Of a stretch of DNA of 64,000 nt, positions 23,488 through 37,074 are shown piece after piece. The position numbers were made by a program, and so were the translations under genes. Each line of letters starts with the position of its first letter. Positions within the stretch are counted from its first letter, which is position 1. The DNA comes from Acorus gramineus (lineage: Eukaryota > Streptophyta > Magnoliopsida > Acorales > Acoraceae), in assembly GCA_030737835.1 (NCBI GenBank), contig CM060855.1, forward strand, positions 9,336,128 through 9,400,127, read 5' to 3'. The notes beneath the pieces were generated by a model, which did not search any database, was not told the origin of the DNA, and saw nothing but the letters and a program-made list of their open reading frames with translations.

Positions 23488-24459
23488 GCGGGTTCAATTT
23501 TTCGTTGAATGTCTTGTCATGTCGTAGTTGAAATTGATTGTGTGGGGGTGTTCATGTTTCGGAACAGTCTGAATCACATGTGTAGTGTGCAAGTTGTTCA
23601 TGTTAAGATGATTTAAACAGCTTTATATCACCCTGGTGTTTGAACAGAGAGACATTAGTTATTTTGAGTTTTATGATTGTTTAAGTAATAGATAATATAA
23701 ATAAAATAACTGATTTTTTATTTGATCGTGTTTTTAATTATTCTCATTAAAAAACATAATAATAAAGTTTTATTGTTTGGTTGACTATGGATATGTTGTG
23801 AATGAAATATGAATAAGATTATATAGAGATTTATAAAATATGAAAAAATAATTTTATCAGTGGACTTTGATTTATAAGAGGTGATGTGATTTCTCTAATA
23901 CAAATATTAGTTTATTCTTATCTATTTGAGCATAGCCATATCATTTATTGATTTCATCAAAGAGATGCAAACAAAAGCAGGAATATATTTTTTTTTTTCT
24001 GTGCCTGGATCAATTAGACCGTCTCCAATCAAATTAAATGGATTCATTCATCAGAGATGAACTCATTCCATATATTTACAACTATTTAATTTTAATTATG
24101 ATGATGTATCAATCTTATAATAAAAATCAAACAAGATTACTAAAAAAACAAAAAGAGAATCTAATCTAAACCCTCAAAATATCCCCGTCTTAACATTCGT
24201 GGTCCAATTTCCATGGTAGTAGATGAACATCAACAATCTGAACGGTGGTCCGGTTGCCACGTAAGGCTGAATACACGAACCACAGCAGCCGCGACAAACA
24301 AAAATCCCCCTCCCACGCAGTCCCTTGTTCCGCAAGCAAAGCCAATCCAACGTTTCCGTTCACGGTTCATCACAACCTTCACTACAAATAATAATACAAA
24401 AATAAAAAAACCAGAGAGAAAATCAGAGAGTGAGCGAGAGAGGTTCGAAGGGTTTGACA
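23488..24459. other. spacer between carboxylesterase and PreP genes
   Basis: It holds the carboxylesterase 3' UTR, an inverted copy of the AT-rich dispersed repeat (about 23690-23960) and the PreP promoter and 5' UTR. No gene is seen. Confidence 0.5.
23690..23960 (-). repeat. copy 2 of the AT-rich dispersed repeat, with an empty MITE site
   Basis: Read on the minus strand it contains CACCTCTTATAAATCAA, then TTATAAATCTCTATATAATC and AACTTTATTATTATG. The copy near 56.3-57.4 kb has the same words but carries a MITE exactly between CACCTC-TTA and TTA-TAAATCAA. This copy therefore represents the uninterrupted state. Confidence 0.6.
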
Positions 24460-27400
24460 ATGGAGAGGGCAGTGTTTCTCCGCTCTTTATCGAGTTCCAC
24501 AAAGCTCCTCTTCCGTTCCACCACCACCGTCACAGCAAGGCTTTCCCCTCCACTCGCCTCTCCTCGCTCCCACCGCGCCTTCTCCTCCTCCGCCCCCCTC
24601 CGCCGCCGTCGCCGCCACCTCCTCCGGAGGTGGGCGGCGGCTCCGGCCCCCTCTCCTCTCCCTAAGAGGCCCTTCTCCTCCCTCTCCCCCCGCGCCGTCT
24701 CCACCTCCCCTGTGCCGTCCTCTTCAGGTACGTCCGCACCAGAAGAAGTGCATGTGTTCTTGTTCGATTGGTTGATTTCTGTGGATAGTTTTATAATCGG
24801 TGAATGGTAGTGGTGTTAGTGTTGAGTGTTAGTTGATTGTTTGATCGATACGGTTGATGTGACCTTTTGCTCGTGCATCTATGGTGATAAGATGCGAGTC
24901 TTGGTGTGGTTTTGATCAGTAGTGTTGATTGTGCGGTTCATCAGATGAGTTAACTATGTTGGTGAGAAAGAATTCTTTGTACAGGCTTATCACTGACACC
25001 CAATTGTGCCATAATTTGGTTCTGGAGACCTTTTAACTGAGCTAAATTTCAAACAGGTGGAAATAGAGCTATTAAGGACTAATGTTGTTCAAGGTGTTAT
25101 GTAATTAGTATGAGAAATGTATTTTATTTACTCCTTAAGCTGCACATTTTCTATATCTAGGGTGTAGAGAGAGTTGATCCTTGTTGGATGAGCTTAATCT
25201 ACATAACAAATGAGGTAGCTTTACTTGAACCACCACTTTGGTTTTGGCCAAGGTTTGGCAGGAGCATCTCCTTCTGATTGATCTCTATTGAATTTGGCAC
25301 CAATCCATGGTGAGTTGACATTAGATGAGGGTGGTTGTAAAAAGATGTTGTATGTGAGGCAATACTGATTGAAGGTCCCAGTACTTTTTACTATCTGTTA
25401 TTTATAGGTCACGGATAGGTCGTAACTCAATATATAAGCCTGTCCTAAATGGACATGTTAAGGCTTGTTGGATATGATGTCAAATTTAGATCTTGTTCTT
25501 CAATGAGTATTGCCTGATACACAGTGAAATAGAAACTACAAAGCTGTAGGAAATTAATTTTGACTCTTTAAGTCCAAGTATTTATTCTTTTTCTATCTGA
25601 TCCTGTATATTAATCCCACTGCAGTTCAATGTTCAAATGACTCACCATTTTAGTTACATTACAGGCACAGATGGGAGCCATGATATTGCTGAAAGTCTTG
25701 GATTTGAAAAGATATCTGAACAAGTGATCAATGAGTGCAAGTCAACTGCTGTACTTTACAAGCATAAGAAGACAGGTGCAGAAGTGATGTCTGTATCAAA
25801 TGACGATGAGAATAAGGTGTTCGGTATTGTCTTTAGAACACCCCCGTAAGTATATCATTATGAAATCATTCTACTGTTTTGTTCATGTATTATCAATGAA
25901 TCACTGTTTTCTCTTCGCGAAAGGTAAAAAAATATATAGAATGTCAAGCCTTTCACCATATATATGGACCATTTCCATGTGAAAGCCATAGTACAGACTA
26001 TGGGCTCAAAAAGTGGGCAAAACTTCAACAAAACAACCTCGGAAAATATCTTTCTCTATGTCTCCTATCTCCTTCATCTATTTTATTTTATTTTATTTTT
26101 TGCTTTTTAAACTTAAAGGTTGTTCTTCAATGAATTGCCTTGCACAATGATATCCATGTTAAAGATTTATAGGTGAAATAGAGATCAATCAAAAAAGAAT
26201 TTGAGGCCTAGTTCTGTTACCTACCGCTTCTCTCTGTCCTATTCTCATGTCCATCCTGCAATTTGTACTCATTTTAGTTCGTTCAATGCAGGAAAGATTC
26301 AACTGGCATACCTCATATACTGGAACATAGTGTATTGTGTGGATCAAGGAAGTATCCATTGAAGGAACCCTTTGTAGAACTGCTGAAAGGCAGCTTAAAT
26401 ACCTTTCTAAATGCATTCACCTATCCTGATAGAACCTGCTATCCAGTTGCTTCTACAAATACCAAGGTGGACATCATAGAGTCATTGAGTGTCCTATATA
26501 GAGGGTTGTATTGATGGACTTTGATTTATTTTTGGTATTTTGATACTTGCAATATGCAGGATTTCTACAATTTGGTTGATGTGTATCTGGATGCTGTCTT
26601 CTTTCCTAAATGTGTTGAAGACTATCAGACATTTCAACAGGAGGGTTGGCACTATGAGCTTAATAACCCGGAGGAAGAGATATCTTTCAAAGGTCACACA
26701 TTGAATGATTGAATTGATATGGATCAATGATACATTTTCCATGCGTAATTGTCATTTATTTTATTTTTTTTCCTTGTAGATGCAAAAATGCATTTCTTAA
26801 CTAGTTATATATCTAGGGAAATAAAGCAGTTTGGCAAATATGTTTCAGGTGTTGTTTTCAATGAAATGAAAGGCGTGTATTCTCAGCCGGATAACATATT
26901 GGGGCGAGTATCTCAGCAGGCAAGTATCAGGCCAGTTATTGAGAGCATTTTTTTATATGGTTCAATTTCTTTTGTTATTTTCTTGTGTGGCTAAATTAAT
27001 AGTACTGCTGCCTCAAATTTGTTCACGAAGGAGAACTCTTTTGCTTTTATGTAATTATGTATTTAAAAAGGGAATTTGAGTCCTTGCTAGATTTGTTCAT
27101 TTATGGATATGTGGTTTCTAGCATCTAGTTTTGTTTACAGCTCATGAACACATGCAATTGAGATTTTCCATTGATGTTAGGATTTCTTGTTAACAAGCTG
27201 GCTAGATAATATTCGCTGTAGGCTGCACGTGATAATATTCAGGTTATCAGCATATTTGACCATCCTGTTAGGCTGTCACAGAAATGTTCTAGATATAACC
27301 GTGGGTTATACTTTTTTATTTTTTTGGAATGAGGAGGAACCCCAACATTAGTTTAGAAAGCCCTGGATGCAGAAAATCACCTACAAACTATGTTCATTGG

Positions 27401-30400
27401 GCAATCTTGGGGGAATTCAAACTAACTTATGGGAAGCAAATCCATGACTTTAGCCAAAAAGCCAACCTCTTGTGGGTTTATAACCATTAGTTTCTTGGTA
27501 GAACTTAGAAGTATAATAGTTTATAGCAAATTCTAATCATCATAACTTGGAATAATGTTTTTAATGTGTTTATTTCTTTTTAAGGAGATAAACACGGAAG
27601 TGACCAATCAATTTAAGATTATGTGGCTTCATATTAGCAAATTATTAATGTTGTGTGGGAACTTTAACTTTTCACATTTAATGCGATGTTATTTTGACCT
27701 TTTTCAAAACCCCTTATTTTGAAGAAAATATGAGAGTACACCACCTTGATTTTATTAAACCAGAGTATAGCTCCAAAAACCAAAGAGGGAAAAAGCACCT
27801 CCTAAAGAAAACAAAAGGAGACGAGGACCCAAACACAAACCCAGTCATACCGCTCACATCTCACCCCATTTTTCTTGAATAAAAAGAATGTCATTCCTGT
27901 AACAGTTTTCACCGACTTTTTTCCTTTTTATGTTTATTAGTTAGTGAAAATATGTAAAACATTGTTTCTGCACCAGAAGCTGGTTATCCACACTGTTTAA
28001 TAAAATATGGATGTCAAATATCATAACCCTCAAGGGGTTCACAAAATTGTAATTTAGACAGAAAATGATGGGTAGTTTATACCCTGCAGATTGCTTAATA
28101 ATACCAAGAGAAATTGTAAGTCCAATAATGTTGAAGCATTCCTATGGGCGAGAACCTTGACAAATAGGATTTTGTATAAAGTTGCTATCAAGAGATTTTT
28201 TTATTCTTTTCTGGTTGATCTGTTTTTTCTGTTGGCCTAAAACTATAATTGGTGATGAGAACCCTCGTGCGTGAGAAGATCAGTTTAGTGAAGTTGGCAT
28301 GAAAAGAGATGATCAATATGCTTATTTCATGCTAAGCCGGATACACTGTCCCATCAACATAATGGACATTTCGGTGAACTCTGGGATCTGTAATCACAAG
28401 AATTGTCTGAGAACTGATTATAACATTGTAACTTACTCTATTTCCTCTTTCCACCACCGGTTTAACAGCAAAGATATATAAAATCATATTTTTTGATCCG
28501 TAGCTGGATGTAAAATCTTATTTAATTGTCTGTTAGTGATGTTTGAATGGGCTGATTTATTTATTGTTAATATTGCTGATGGTCTAAGTTCCTTTCTGAG
28601 CTTTATTACACTGAAACAAGGTAATTTGTTTTTTTTGGTTTCAGTTTGTTTGCATTTTTTTCTTCTCATGCGAACTGAATTTATGAAGAGAATTTAGTTG
28701 TATATGTTGTTCTTAAGTTTGAGGATTTTCATAATTGACAGCATATAAGTTCTAAAATCAGGATTCTTAATTTATTAAATGGGCAGGCCTTATATCCAGA
28801 CAATACCTATGGAGTTGACAGTGGTGGTGACCCAAAAGTTATTCCTAAACTTACATATGAGGAATTCAAGGTATGTTTTTGTTGTGCATTAATATTTTTC
28901 TTGTAGTGGGATATCTTAGATTTATAGATCATTCACCTGCAACAATTGATATAGTGCCACTATAATGTGATTCTCTAGCAAATCTTTTTTTTGAACAAAA
29001 GATTTTCTAGCAGACATGATATAGATAAAGCACTATACGATTATAAGTTTTACTTGTGCGGCAGCATTGATCTTTGTATTATGGGATGATTTTTGGGTTG
29101 TGTCTGGAAACAATGTGTCTTAACGGACAATAAAATATCTTGTTGGTTTGCTGGTGGTTTCTACTCTATGCTGATTTGCACAGATGCATGCATTTATACA
29201 TGTACTGAAACAATTTATCTTGGATTTATGTCAGGATTTCCATCGGAAATATTATCATCCTAGTAATGCCAGAATATGGTTCTATGGAGATGATGATCCG
29301 AATGAGCGTCTACGAATTCTGAGCGGTATATGAAACTTATTTTCTGGATGCTAGTTTTATGTTTATAATATGCAATTACTTAAAGCTACTGGAAATTACC
29401 CCCAAGTGTGAATCCTAAACCTTTTTGCAAAACCAGTGCTATTGTTGTGGAACATTAATTGAAATATGTTCTTAAGCAACACTTATGCATCATTAATTTG
29501 TAAGATGGGTAAAGTGTCTAGAGCGTTACTTGACTGTTTGATCAAGAAAGCTTTAGATTTAAATAATTAATGCGATCTTTTTGAAAAAAAAAATTGTTTT
29601 CTAATCACAACTTACGGATTATTATATTCCATTTGCAGGTATGGTCTATTGCTAGATGTTAATGTCTTCAATTTGATTCCATATTGTTTCTGACTATGTT
29701 TCCCATTTGATTCCAACATATGTTCTTGTTTCATTTAAACTGCATCTTCTGTTTCCATTTCCCATCTCGCCTTCCAGTCTCGTTATCAGACCAGTAAGCC
29801 GATTGATGTATGAGTTCATAAATTACCAAGAATGTGCTGGTTATTTACAATGAGATACCTATATGAGCTGCTTGTTAGTTTTACTACTGAGGGGCATGGA
29901 TACATCAGCATGAGAAGTGAGAATTGGTTTGACAAAGAAAAGAAAATAAGCCATTTCAGATGTAAGAAAATATCGTGGAAATTGGCAACATAAATGAATA
30001 GGTGTATACCTCAATATTAGAAAGGCCATAACCCAAAAAGAATAAACCTTGTAAAAAAAAGAAAAGATTGTTGTATATGATACTGAATCTTGTTGTCTAC
30101 ATAAACAGAAACATCGCACAATTTCCCATGAAGGACAGTGGCAATAATTGTTCAATCAATATCATAAACTATTTTGTCTACATTTTAAAAGGTAAATATA
30201 CTGCTTGCTCTATATATGAATGTAATATTTAGCTAGTAATTTCATGGACAATAGAAAAGACTAAATGAATGATATTAGATTGTAGTTAGGGATATTTTAC
30301 AAAAGTAAAATTGAGGGAGGAGAGGACAAAGTTAGGTGGTTTTAGTGAAAGACATTCTAGTTGTGTGTAATCTGCTTTTTCCCATTTTACGTAACTTTTT

Positions 30401-33400
30401 ACTGGTACTTTTTTCCATGGAATGTGAAAACTCAAAAAGTTCCAAGGTATCAATTATAATGAAGCCAGCAGTTTTATAGTCAACGGTGGTCTTATATATA
30501 GGCAAGTGTCAATATTTCTTTTCCGATTTGCATGCAATTAACTAGTGCTGTGTTATTATCTCAAGAATTCAAGTTGATCAATTGTCTCCTGACTTATGAT
30601 GTGAAATTTCACTCGTTTCATTGCCAGTTGTTTGATTACTTTGTTTTCTTATTGCTTTCCACATTTATGATATCATCCCTTAAAAAATGTTCATCTGATA
30701 TTGTTGATTTACTCAATTAACCGTGAAGAGGCTTAAAATATTGCAGTTGTTTTTGTTCTTTTCCACTGAATTGTTCTTATTATATGCTTAACAATTAAAG
30801 TAGTTGATGATTGAACTCACAGAAACAAATTAGTAAAATCAGTAGCACAGTTCATATTAATAAATCAGTTTTGGTATTTTTTGTGTGACCTATATCTAAC
30901 CATTGGTTGTTTGAAATGCAGCATACCTGGATCTTTTTGATGCAAGTTCCTCACGTAATGAGTCAAAAGTTGAACCTCAGAAACTTTTCTCAGAGCCAGT
31001 CAGGATTGTGGAGAATTATCCTGCAGGTGAAGCTGAGGACCTGAAAAAGAAACACATGGTATGCCTTAACTGGCTGCTATCTGATAAGCCCTTAGATTTG
31101 GAAACTGAGCTTACCTTTGGCTTTTTGGATCATCTTATGTTGGGCACTCCGGCGTCTCCATTAAGAAGAATCATATTAGAAAGTGGCCTAGGTGATGCCA
31201 TTGTTGGTGGAGGGATGGAGGATGAACTCCTCCAACCCCAATTTAGTCTTGGTCTGAAGGGTGTTTCTGAAGATGACATCCATAAAGTAGAAGAATTGAT
31301 AATGAGCACTCTTAAAAAATTAGCAGAGGACGGCTTTGATGATGAAGCTGTGGAGGCATCTATGAATACAATTGAGTTTTCACTAAGAGAGAACAATACA
31401 GGTTCATTCCCCCGAGGATTATCTCTGATGCTTCGCTCCATTGTATGTGATTCAATCTCTCTAATTCTAATTCACATACTTTGATTCAACATCTCCGATT
31501 CTCATGTGCACAATGCACACAATCACGATCAATTAAAATTGATAAAAAACTTGTTTCCGTAGGGAAAATGGATTTATGATATGGATCCATTTGAGCCATT
31601 GAAATATGAAAAACCAATACAATCTTTAAAAGCCCGGATTGCTGAAGAAGGGGCCAAAGCTGTTTTCTCTCCTTTGATAGAGAAATACATCCTGAACAAC
31701 CCTCACCGTGTCACAGTTCAGATGCAGGTACGCACAAAATCCTCACCTTTAGAATTTAACTTTTTGGTAATTTATCTAAATTTCATTGCTCTCTGAATGG
31801 TTTACGTGCAGCCTGATCCTGATAAAGCTTCTCATGATGAAATGAGTGAGAGACAAACCCTCGAGAAAGTCAAAGCTAGCATGACAGAAGAAGATTTAGC
31901 TGAGCTAGCACGTGCTACGCAGGAGCTTCGCTTGAAACAGGAAACCCCAGACCCCCCCGAAGCCCTGAAATCTGTTCCTAGTCTTTCTTTACAAGATATC
32001 CCAAGACAACCAATACATGTGCCAATCGAAGTAAGAGGAAATCTTTTTATTTCCATAGACTAAATCCATTTCTGAGTATGGTGTTAAGCTTTGCTTGTCT
32101 TTATTTCATGATACTGATGTTTTGTTTCTGTACTTTTATTATTTACTCTGCTTGCTGTTGGAGTTGAATAATCTATTCTTTGCCCAAATTACTAAAAAAA
32201 CTTGAAATTTGGGCTCTTGGTAATGAAATGTCTTCCAATTGTAGATTGGAGATATCGATGGAGTGAAAGTTTTGAAACACGATCTTTTTACAAATGATGT
32301 TCTTTATTCAGAAGTTGTGTTTGATATGCGCTCACTGAAGCAAGAACTTCTTCCTTTGGTTCCACTGTTCTGGTGAGTATTTACTTCTGCATATTTGTCA
32401 CTTCTATCAACCTTTTATTCTTTTAGTTCTTGGTTAGGTAGAATAATAGATGTGGAATATGGGTTAATAAGCATAAAAACATGTTCATTTGCAAGGAATA
32501 GGTGTGTATAAATATATTAGAATATGTTAGAATAAACTGATATTGATATTCTAGGTCCCCTGGAATTGTTTTATTCCACCAACTATATTCTACTGGTATA
32601 AGGAGGCCCACATGTCAAATCACACGTTATGCCCACTCGTCAAATCATTTTCCCACCTTGTATAAAATTTTATCCACATCTACTTTTTATCCACAACTTA
32701 TCTGTGGTCAATTAAGCAACAAAAACTTCATTATTATGTTTCCCAACGTGAAAAATTAACAACACAACCAAACAGAAAATAGCTTATTCCACTAGTATAT
32801 TTATCTATATTGGAATAGTTATATATATCTTAAAATAGCTTAAAGCGCTGTCTAAACAGGGCTTCGATATTTATTGTAGCAATATAAGACAAATTGATGC
32901 ACTTGTGGAATTCATTCTAATTCTCTTGTATATCTTGACAGTCAATCATTACTGGAGATGGGTACAAAAGACTTGGATTTTGTACAGCTCAATCAATTGA
33001 TTGGAAGAAAAACTGGAGGAATTTCAGTCTATCCTTTTACATCTCCTGTACGAGGGAAAACAGATCCATGCAGCAATATTATTGTGCGAGGAAAAGCGAT
33101 GGCGGGGCGTGCAGAGGACCTCTTTAACCTGGTATTGTGATTATCCTTAGTTTCTGGCACCTCGTGTCTGGGGAAACTGCAGTGCATATCTAAAGGAAAA
33201 TCCTACATACAAATAACTGGATCACTGTAATCCATAGTTTAAAAACATGTGCGGTGGGGTCCACATATAGTACATGCGGTCGCATGTACGGTACATGCGG
33301 TAGCACATTGTATGTTTTATTTTATTTTTTAAAAAAATTTAGTATATGGGCGTTTGAACCCCATTCGAAAGGAATTCGAACGCCTAAGGGCCGTTTGAAT

Positions 33401-36400
33401 CCAGTTCGCACTGGGTTCGAATGCGCAAGGGCTGTTTGAATCCCGTTCGAATTGGGTTCGAACCGTTTGAATCCCGTTCGAACTGGATTCGAACCGTTTG
33501 AATCCCGTTCGAACTGAGTTCAAACTCTTGAAGGGCCGTTTGATTTCCCGTTCGAGCTGGGTTCGAATGCTTAAGGGCCGTTTGATTTCCATTCGAACTG
33601 GGATCGAACGACTCGCCGCATATGCCCGTACATGGCCACAGATAGACCGCACTTGGATCGCACCAGGGTGTTGATGTGCGCTGAGGGCGGCACATCAGCA
33701 TATGTGCATATTTGTAGATTCGGCTAATTGCATCATACATAGACATTTCCATAAAACTTGGCAAAATTTTGATGGATTTTTTTTATTTATTAGTTGGCTA
33801 TTATTCATGCTTATTTAAGAACTAGTTGACCATGAATTGTCTATCAGTTATTATTTTAGGTTGGTGGTTTTGCTGACTTGACAGAACACTTTTAGGAACA
33901 TTAATGACAAAGAAAATATTGATATATGTGATCTAATGTCTAAAATTATGGAGTGGAAGGAAAGGATGTATCCTGGAGACTTATCTGTTGAAATTTTGGT
34001 TTGGTAGACTGCTTTATTGGTTAGATGGGCCCACATAATCACATTCCATGTATATATGTATATAGAAAGAGAGAATTATAGATTATGCAAGAACAATCAT
34101 ATGCATAGCTTATCTGATTTAGTAATTGGTGCCTGTTTAAATTTCTAAAACCGAAATTTTCTAAGCAAAATGTTAAACATGTAGCGGTTCATGATTGTAG
34201 ATCATGTATGTATTTATTAGTTTTGCATAAAGCCAGTGCCTTCGTTAAAAATTGAAACAAGAAAGGTCCCCTCATGCATGTTATTTATATGATATTTACG
34301 ATGACTTTCATGCATATTCTTGCTCACATAAATGGTTTTACTGTTTTCATTGTCCAAATAATACCGTTTGAGAATCATTATTTCCATTAAATATAACTTC
34401 TTGCTTGCAGACAGATGTTAACCATCATGTGTTAAATGAGAGTTAGTGGGTTTTTAATACTAAACTGTGATATTTATTGGCTTGTAGATGAACTGCATCC
34501 TTCAGGATGTTCAACTCACAGACCAACAACGCTTCAAGCAATTTGTTAACCAGAGTAAAGCACGAATGGAGGTATTCCATCAACATATGTTCTTGTCATA
34601 ATCTATTAATTTAGAGGCATACTAATTTAACTAGTATTTTCTCAGTCTCGCTTGAGAGGCAGTGGTCATGGAATTGCAGCTGCAAGGATGGACGCAAAAT
34701 TAAATATTGCAGGATGGGTTTCTGAACAGATGGGTGGTATAAGGTGCGACTTTTCACTCTTGAGTATTCAACACACCAGTTTCCCATCTGTTGTAAAATC
34801 ATCCAAAAAAACTTCCTTGCCCATCATGTAATTCTAGATGGTAATGGGAATTGTACATAAATTAATAAACGCCTTTTAAGTTCCATGAATAGGTTTAAAT
34901 TCATTCCGTTACGGTAATCAGTTGTAATGACTTCACTCGGCCATTCTTTATTTTGTGGTTTACTCGCCTTATAAATCAATTCTTCGAAGAACTTCCAGGA
35001 ATTTTGGTGCATATTTGGAATGTCAAACAAAATTTTTTCATTAACATAATAATAATGAGCTGTAGATTTGTCTAACTTTTTTCCAAAAAAAATAAAATAA
35101 AATTGATAGATTAATTTATCTAAAGAAAGTGAACTTGTAAGTATTTTTGTGTAATTTAATAATCAACCAAGGCTAGTGTCCCAAGTAGTGCTATTTGAAC
35201 GTCTGCCCCATAGAATGAAGTTAAGTCTGCCAGATGGTGGCATCTGGTTCACAGCAAAGCTTCATATCACCTATGCTTGAATAATCACTGTTTACCAATG
35301 TTATTAAAGTAATCAAACTTCCCTTTGCTTTTCAATTTGCTGACTCATTGCATTGCTATGGTGAAATATTTGTTCATTACACATTCATCCATCAATCATT
35401 TTGATAGCACTCTATCGAGCTTCAACGTGAATAGTGGATAACTAAGGTGAATTATACATTTGCCTGTAATTATGTTTGTGACCCAAATGTGTTGGCGTCA
35501 TTCTCTGCCTGTTTTGATTGTGTTGAAAAATCCATACAGATATTTGAACCTCAGTATATATATCTCAGTTTTAGATATTTTGCCATCATGTCAATTGAGT
35601 TGATGCCTAAAATCGTGATTGTGGATATTCTCTAGTTACTTGGAATTCTTGCAAAATCTTGAAAAAAAGGTGGAGAAAGACTGGGACAGCATCTCTTCTT
35701 CTCTTGAGGAGATACGTAAATCCCTCCTTTCTAGGAAGGGGTGCTTGGTGAATATGACTGCCGATGGAAAGAACCTTGAGGCATCTACTAAATTTGTGGC
35801 CAAATTTCTTGATTCACTTCCAAACTCCCCAGCCACTGAGATGACTTCCTGGCAAGCCCATGTTTCACCAGGAAATGAAGCCATCGTCATTCCTACCCAG
35901 GTGCAGTCAGTTGTTTTGGTTCACAAATGCTTTCTTCTATTAGTTTTTCTATAATTATCTTTTTGCTTTTACAGGTGAACTATGTTGGAAAAGCGGCTAA
36001 TATTTATGAAACCGGATATCAACTCAACGGAAGTGCATATGTAATCTCAAAATACATCGGTAACACATGGTTATGGGACCGTGTACGAGTTAGCGGTGGT
36101 GCATATGGAGGTTTTTGCGATTTCGACACCCATTCAGGCATGCAAGATTCATTTATTCCAAAAATTTGCCGACTTCTATGTAACTATATGATTTATCCCC
36201 AATCTCTGTGCAGGAGTATTTTCCTACTTGTCGTATCGTGATCCAAACTTACTCAAGACACTTGAGGTTTATGATGGGACGGCAAAATTTCTACGTGAGC
36301 TTGATTTAGATGATGATACTCTTACAAAATCTATCATTGGGACTATTGGGGATGTAGATTCATACCAGCTTCCCGATGCCAAAGGTTACAGCAGGTATGA

Positions 36401-37074
36401 GATTCCTTCCAAAGTTACAACATATAAGTGAAACTCATTCTCTTTCATAGTGACATGTCATCTGAGATCACAAACTGTTTTTTTAGAGATCCATGTAAGA
36501 CATTACTGAACTCTATCTTGCACAGAATATTGCATCATAATAAGAATCCGCTTTATGTGTTGATCCCGAATTTCAAGGATTGCTATCAGAAGTAATATAA
36601 CAAATGAATAATGATGAACTCCATTTATAAACTTGCTCTTGCTCTCTGATGAGGGCATTTGTATCCCCATTGCACAAAGTTCCATGTTTGAAATTGCTAT
36701 CTTTTGTATTTGCAGTTTGTTGCGGTATCTACTTGGAATAACAGAAGAGGAAAGGCAGAAAAGGCGTGAAGAAATCTTATCAACCAGGTTTGGCTGCTGT
36801 TTTCCTTGCTCCATTTCTTTTATAACTAATTAAATTATTCAATTTACATCAACATATTAACTTAGTATATATAACTCTCTCTATCATCCTCTTGTCACTG
36901 AATTGACAATTTGCTTTGGTCTTGATGAGAAGTGTCAAAGACTTCAAGGAGTTTGCCAATGCGATCGAGGCAGTGAAAGATAAAGGGGTTGTGGTTGCTG
37001 TTGCATCCCCTGACGATGTTGCAGCAGCAAACGAAGAACTACCAGAGTTCTTTCAAGTGAAAAACGTTTTGTAG
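24460..37074 (+). CDS. PREP1: presequence protease PreP, M16C zinc metallopeptidase, organellar precursor
   Basis: Nineteen exons: 24460-24727, 25665-25845, 26292-26466, 26560-26692, 26849-26919, 28787-28870, 29235-29325, 30922-31442, 31563-31727, 31812-32030, 32245-32372, 32942-33131, 34488-34571, 34646-34743, 35636-35900, 35975-36137, 36214-36394, 36716-36787, 36933-37074. All phases agree and give 1076 residues (Arabidopsis PREP1 has about 1080). The first 90 residues are Ser/Arg/Pro-rich, a mitochondrial and plastid targeting region. The inverted zinc motif H158-I-L-E161-H162 and distal ligand E258 (NEMKGVYS) have the family's 100-residue spacing. PreP degrades cleaved transit peptides and other short unfolded peptides inside organelles. 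Introns after exons 5 and 16 start with GC, not GT. The ATG at 24460 (ACAATGG) is preferred; an in-frame ATG at 24430 would add 10 residues. Large introns carry LINE tails, a TTCGAA array and AT-rich repeats. Confidence 0.96.
27315..27900. repeat. possible LINE 3'-end fragments in PreP intron 5
   Basis: Two short stretches (about 27315-27500 and 27693-27890) look like the antisense of plant LINE tails: a T-rich start followed by words such as GAGGAGGAACCCCAACATTA, and ACCTTGATTTTATTAAACC. No protein trace remains, so the call is weak. Confidence 0.25.
32560..32860 (+). repeat. copy 3 of the AT-rich dispersed repeat in PreP intron 11
   Basis: It contains CCACATGTCAAATCA, ATTTTATCCACATCTAC and AAAAACTTCATTATTATG in the same order as the equivalents near 57.2 kb (ATCTCTATCCACACTTTATT, AAAAACTTTATTATTACG). 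It is diverged and its edges were not resolved. Confidence 0.4.
33349..33611. repeat. palindromic TTCGAA tandem array in PreP intron 12
   Basis: About seven units of roughly 22-45 bp each begin CGTTTGAATCC or CGTTTGATTTCC, followed by a TTCGAAC half and a GGGTTCGAA half, so that each unit is itself a near palindrome. The array is GC-richer than the surrounding intron. It sits in a larger inserted-looking segment (about 33240-33720) whose flanks carry GTACATGCGGT and CGCACTTGGATCGC words. Confidence 0.75.

Noticed and set aside
33329..33764. Open minus-strand frames over the TTCGAA array
   Set aside because: The peptides are the translation of a short DNA repeat (FERDSN, IRTGFK words) in two frames at once, within an intron; nothing suggests a gene.
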